A DNA stretch of 64,000 bases from Nocardia xishanensis NBRC 101358. Lineage in GTDB: Bacteria; Actinomycetota; Actinomycetes; Mycobacteriales; Mycobacteriaceae. Positions 63,701 to 64,000 of this stretch are shown here, piece after piece. A model generated the notes under the pieces. That model was not told the DNA's origin and did no database searches. It saw only the letters and a list, made by a program, of their open reading frames with translations. The number at the start of each line of letters is the position of its first letter. Position 1 is the first letter of the stretch. The position numbers were made by a program, and so were the translations under genes. The stretch is from the NCBI RefSeq assembly GCF_001613365.1, contig NZ_BDCF01000012.1, positions 153,844-217,843 of the forward strand. The letters are read 5' to 3'.

Positions 63701-64000
63701 CTACGCGCCGCTCGGCCGGTCTCGTCCGCGGCGGGCCAGCCATTCCCCGAGCGGCATTCCGGCCAGCTCTCGCATATCGCGCGCGAGGTGGGCCTGATCC
63801 GCGTAACCTGCGGCGATCGCGGTGTCGGCGGGCGGCGTGCCCGCAGAGGCGACAGCCAACGCCCGCTGTAGACGCAGGATGCGGGCCAGCATCTTGGGTC
63901 CGTAACCGAAGGCGGCCAGCGACCGGCGGTGCAGCAGCCTGGCGCCGAGCCCCGCGGCGTCGGCGGTCGCCGCCACCGACCGGCCCGCGTGCAGCGCCGC
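63701..64000 (-). CDS. AraC-family regulator, C-terminal part (5' end beyond window)
   Basis: The visible 99 codons contain the second helix-turn-helix of AraC regulators: [24 protein letters not shown], preceded by [19 protein letters not shown] (the linker helix and 'GYGPK' motif). The frame continues to the right edge, so the N-terminal ligand domain and start are outside. Convergent with the glyoxalase-fold gene, which may or may not be its target. Confidence 0.88.
   Translation of the reverse strand, partial: AALHAGRSVAATADAAGLGARLLHRRSLAAFGYGPKMLARILRLQRALAVASAGTPPADTAIAAGYADQAHLARDMRELAGMPLGEWLARRGRDRPSGA

Overview
The window looks like chromosomal DNA of a high-GC mycolic-acid actinomycete, most likely Nocardia or a close relative. 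This is inferred from the GC-rich codon use and frequent GTG starts. It is also inferred from several apparently leaderless genes, an actinobacterial LexA box, EspC/WXG100-like small proteins, DUF5994 and DUF222/HNH (13E12-type) families, and a membrane acyl desaturase of the mycobacterial type. No species-level call can be made by eye.

Positions 1-33850 (minus strand) hold the 5' part of a type I modular polyketide synthase in three translationally coupled genes, read right to left. Gene 1 (20024-33850) carries a KSQ-AT-ACP loading module followed by modules 1 and 2. Gene 2 (4176-20027) carries modules 3-5. Gene 3 (from 4176, running off the left edge) carries module 6. The loading AT has a methylmalonyl-type YASH motif and all six extension ATs have malonyl-type HAFH. 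Every complete extension module is KS-AT-DH-KR-ACP and there is no ER. The predicted product starts from propionate and is a conjugated linear polyene segment that continues past the window. Module 4 KR lacks the LDD motif, and module 5 DH has Gly replaced by Asp in HxxxGxxxxP.

Positions 33851-48435 are accessory and scarred. They begin with about 1 kb of non-coding or decayed DNA. Next comes a three-gene type VII-secretion-like operon (EspC-like, WXG-like and membrane protein). Then follow an unknown cytosolic protein, an alpha/beta hydrolase with a divergent AraC regulator, and two broken genes abutting at 41.64 kb (a DNA-ligase remnant and a truncated unknown). A desaturase unit lies divergent to a TetR gene. 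Two paralogous TetR genes are interleaved with three DUF5994 genes, one of them frameshifted. The stretch ends with a broken tyrosine recombinase next to tRNA-Ala(GGC), a classic integration site.

Positions 48436-64000 are more ordinary. They hold an SOS-box-controlled DUF222 protein with a degenerate HNH, a membrane-anchored DsbA-like protein, an MFS exporter overlapping phosphoglucomutase, and a crcB-DUF190-crcB fluoride exporter operon. They continue with a secreted lipase, a DHA2 exporter with a divergent TetR and two operators, and a sugar-lactone oxidase. The right end has a sirtuin, an MpaB-family oxygenase, an orphan arsenate reductase, a glyoxalase-fold protein and a truncated AraC regulator.
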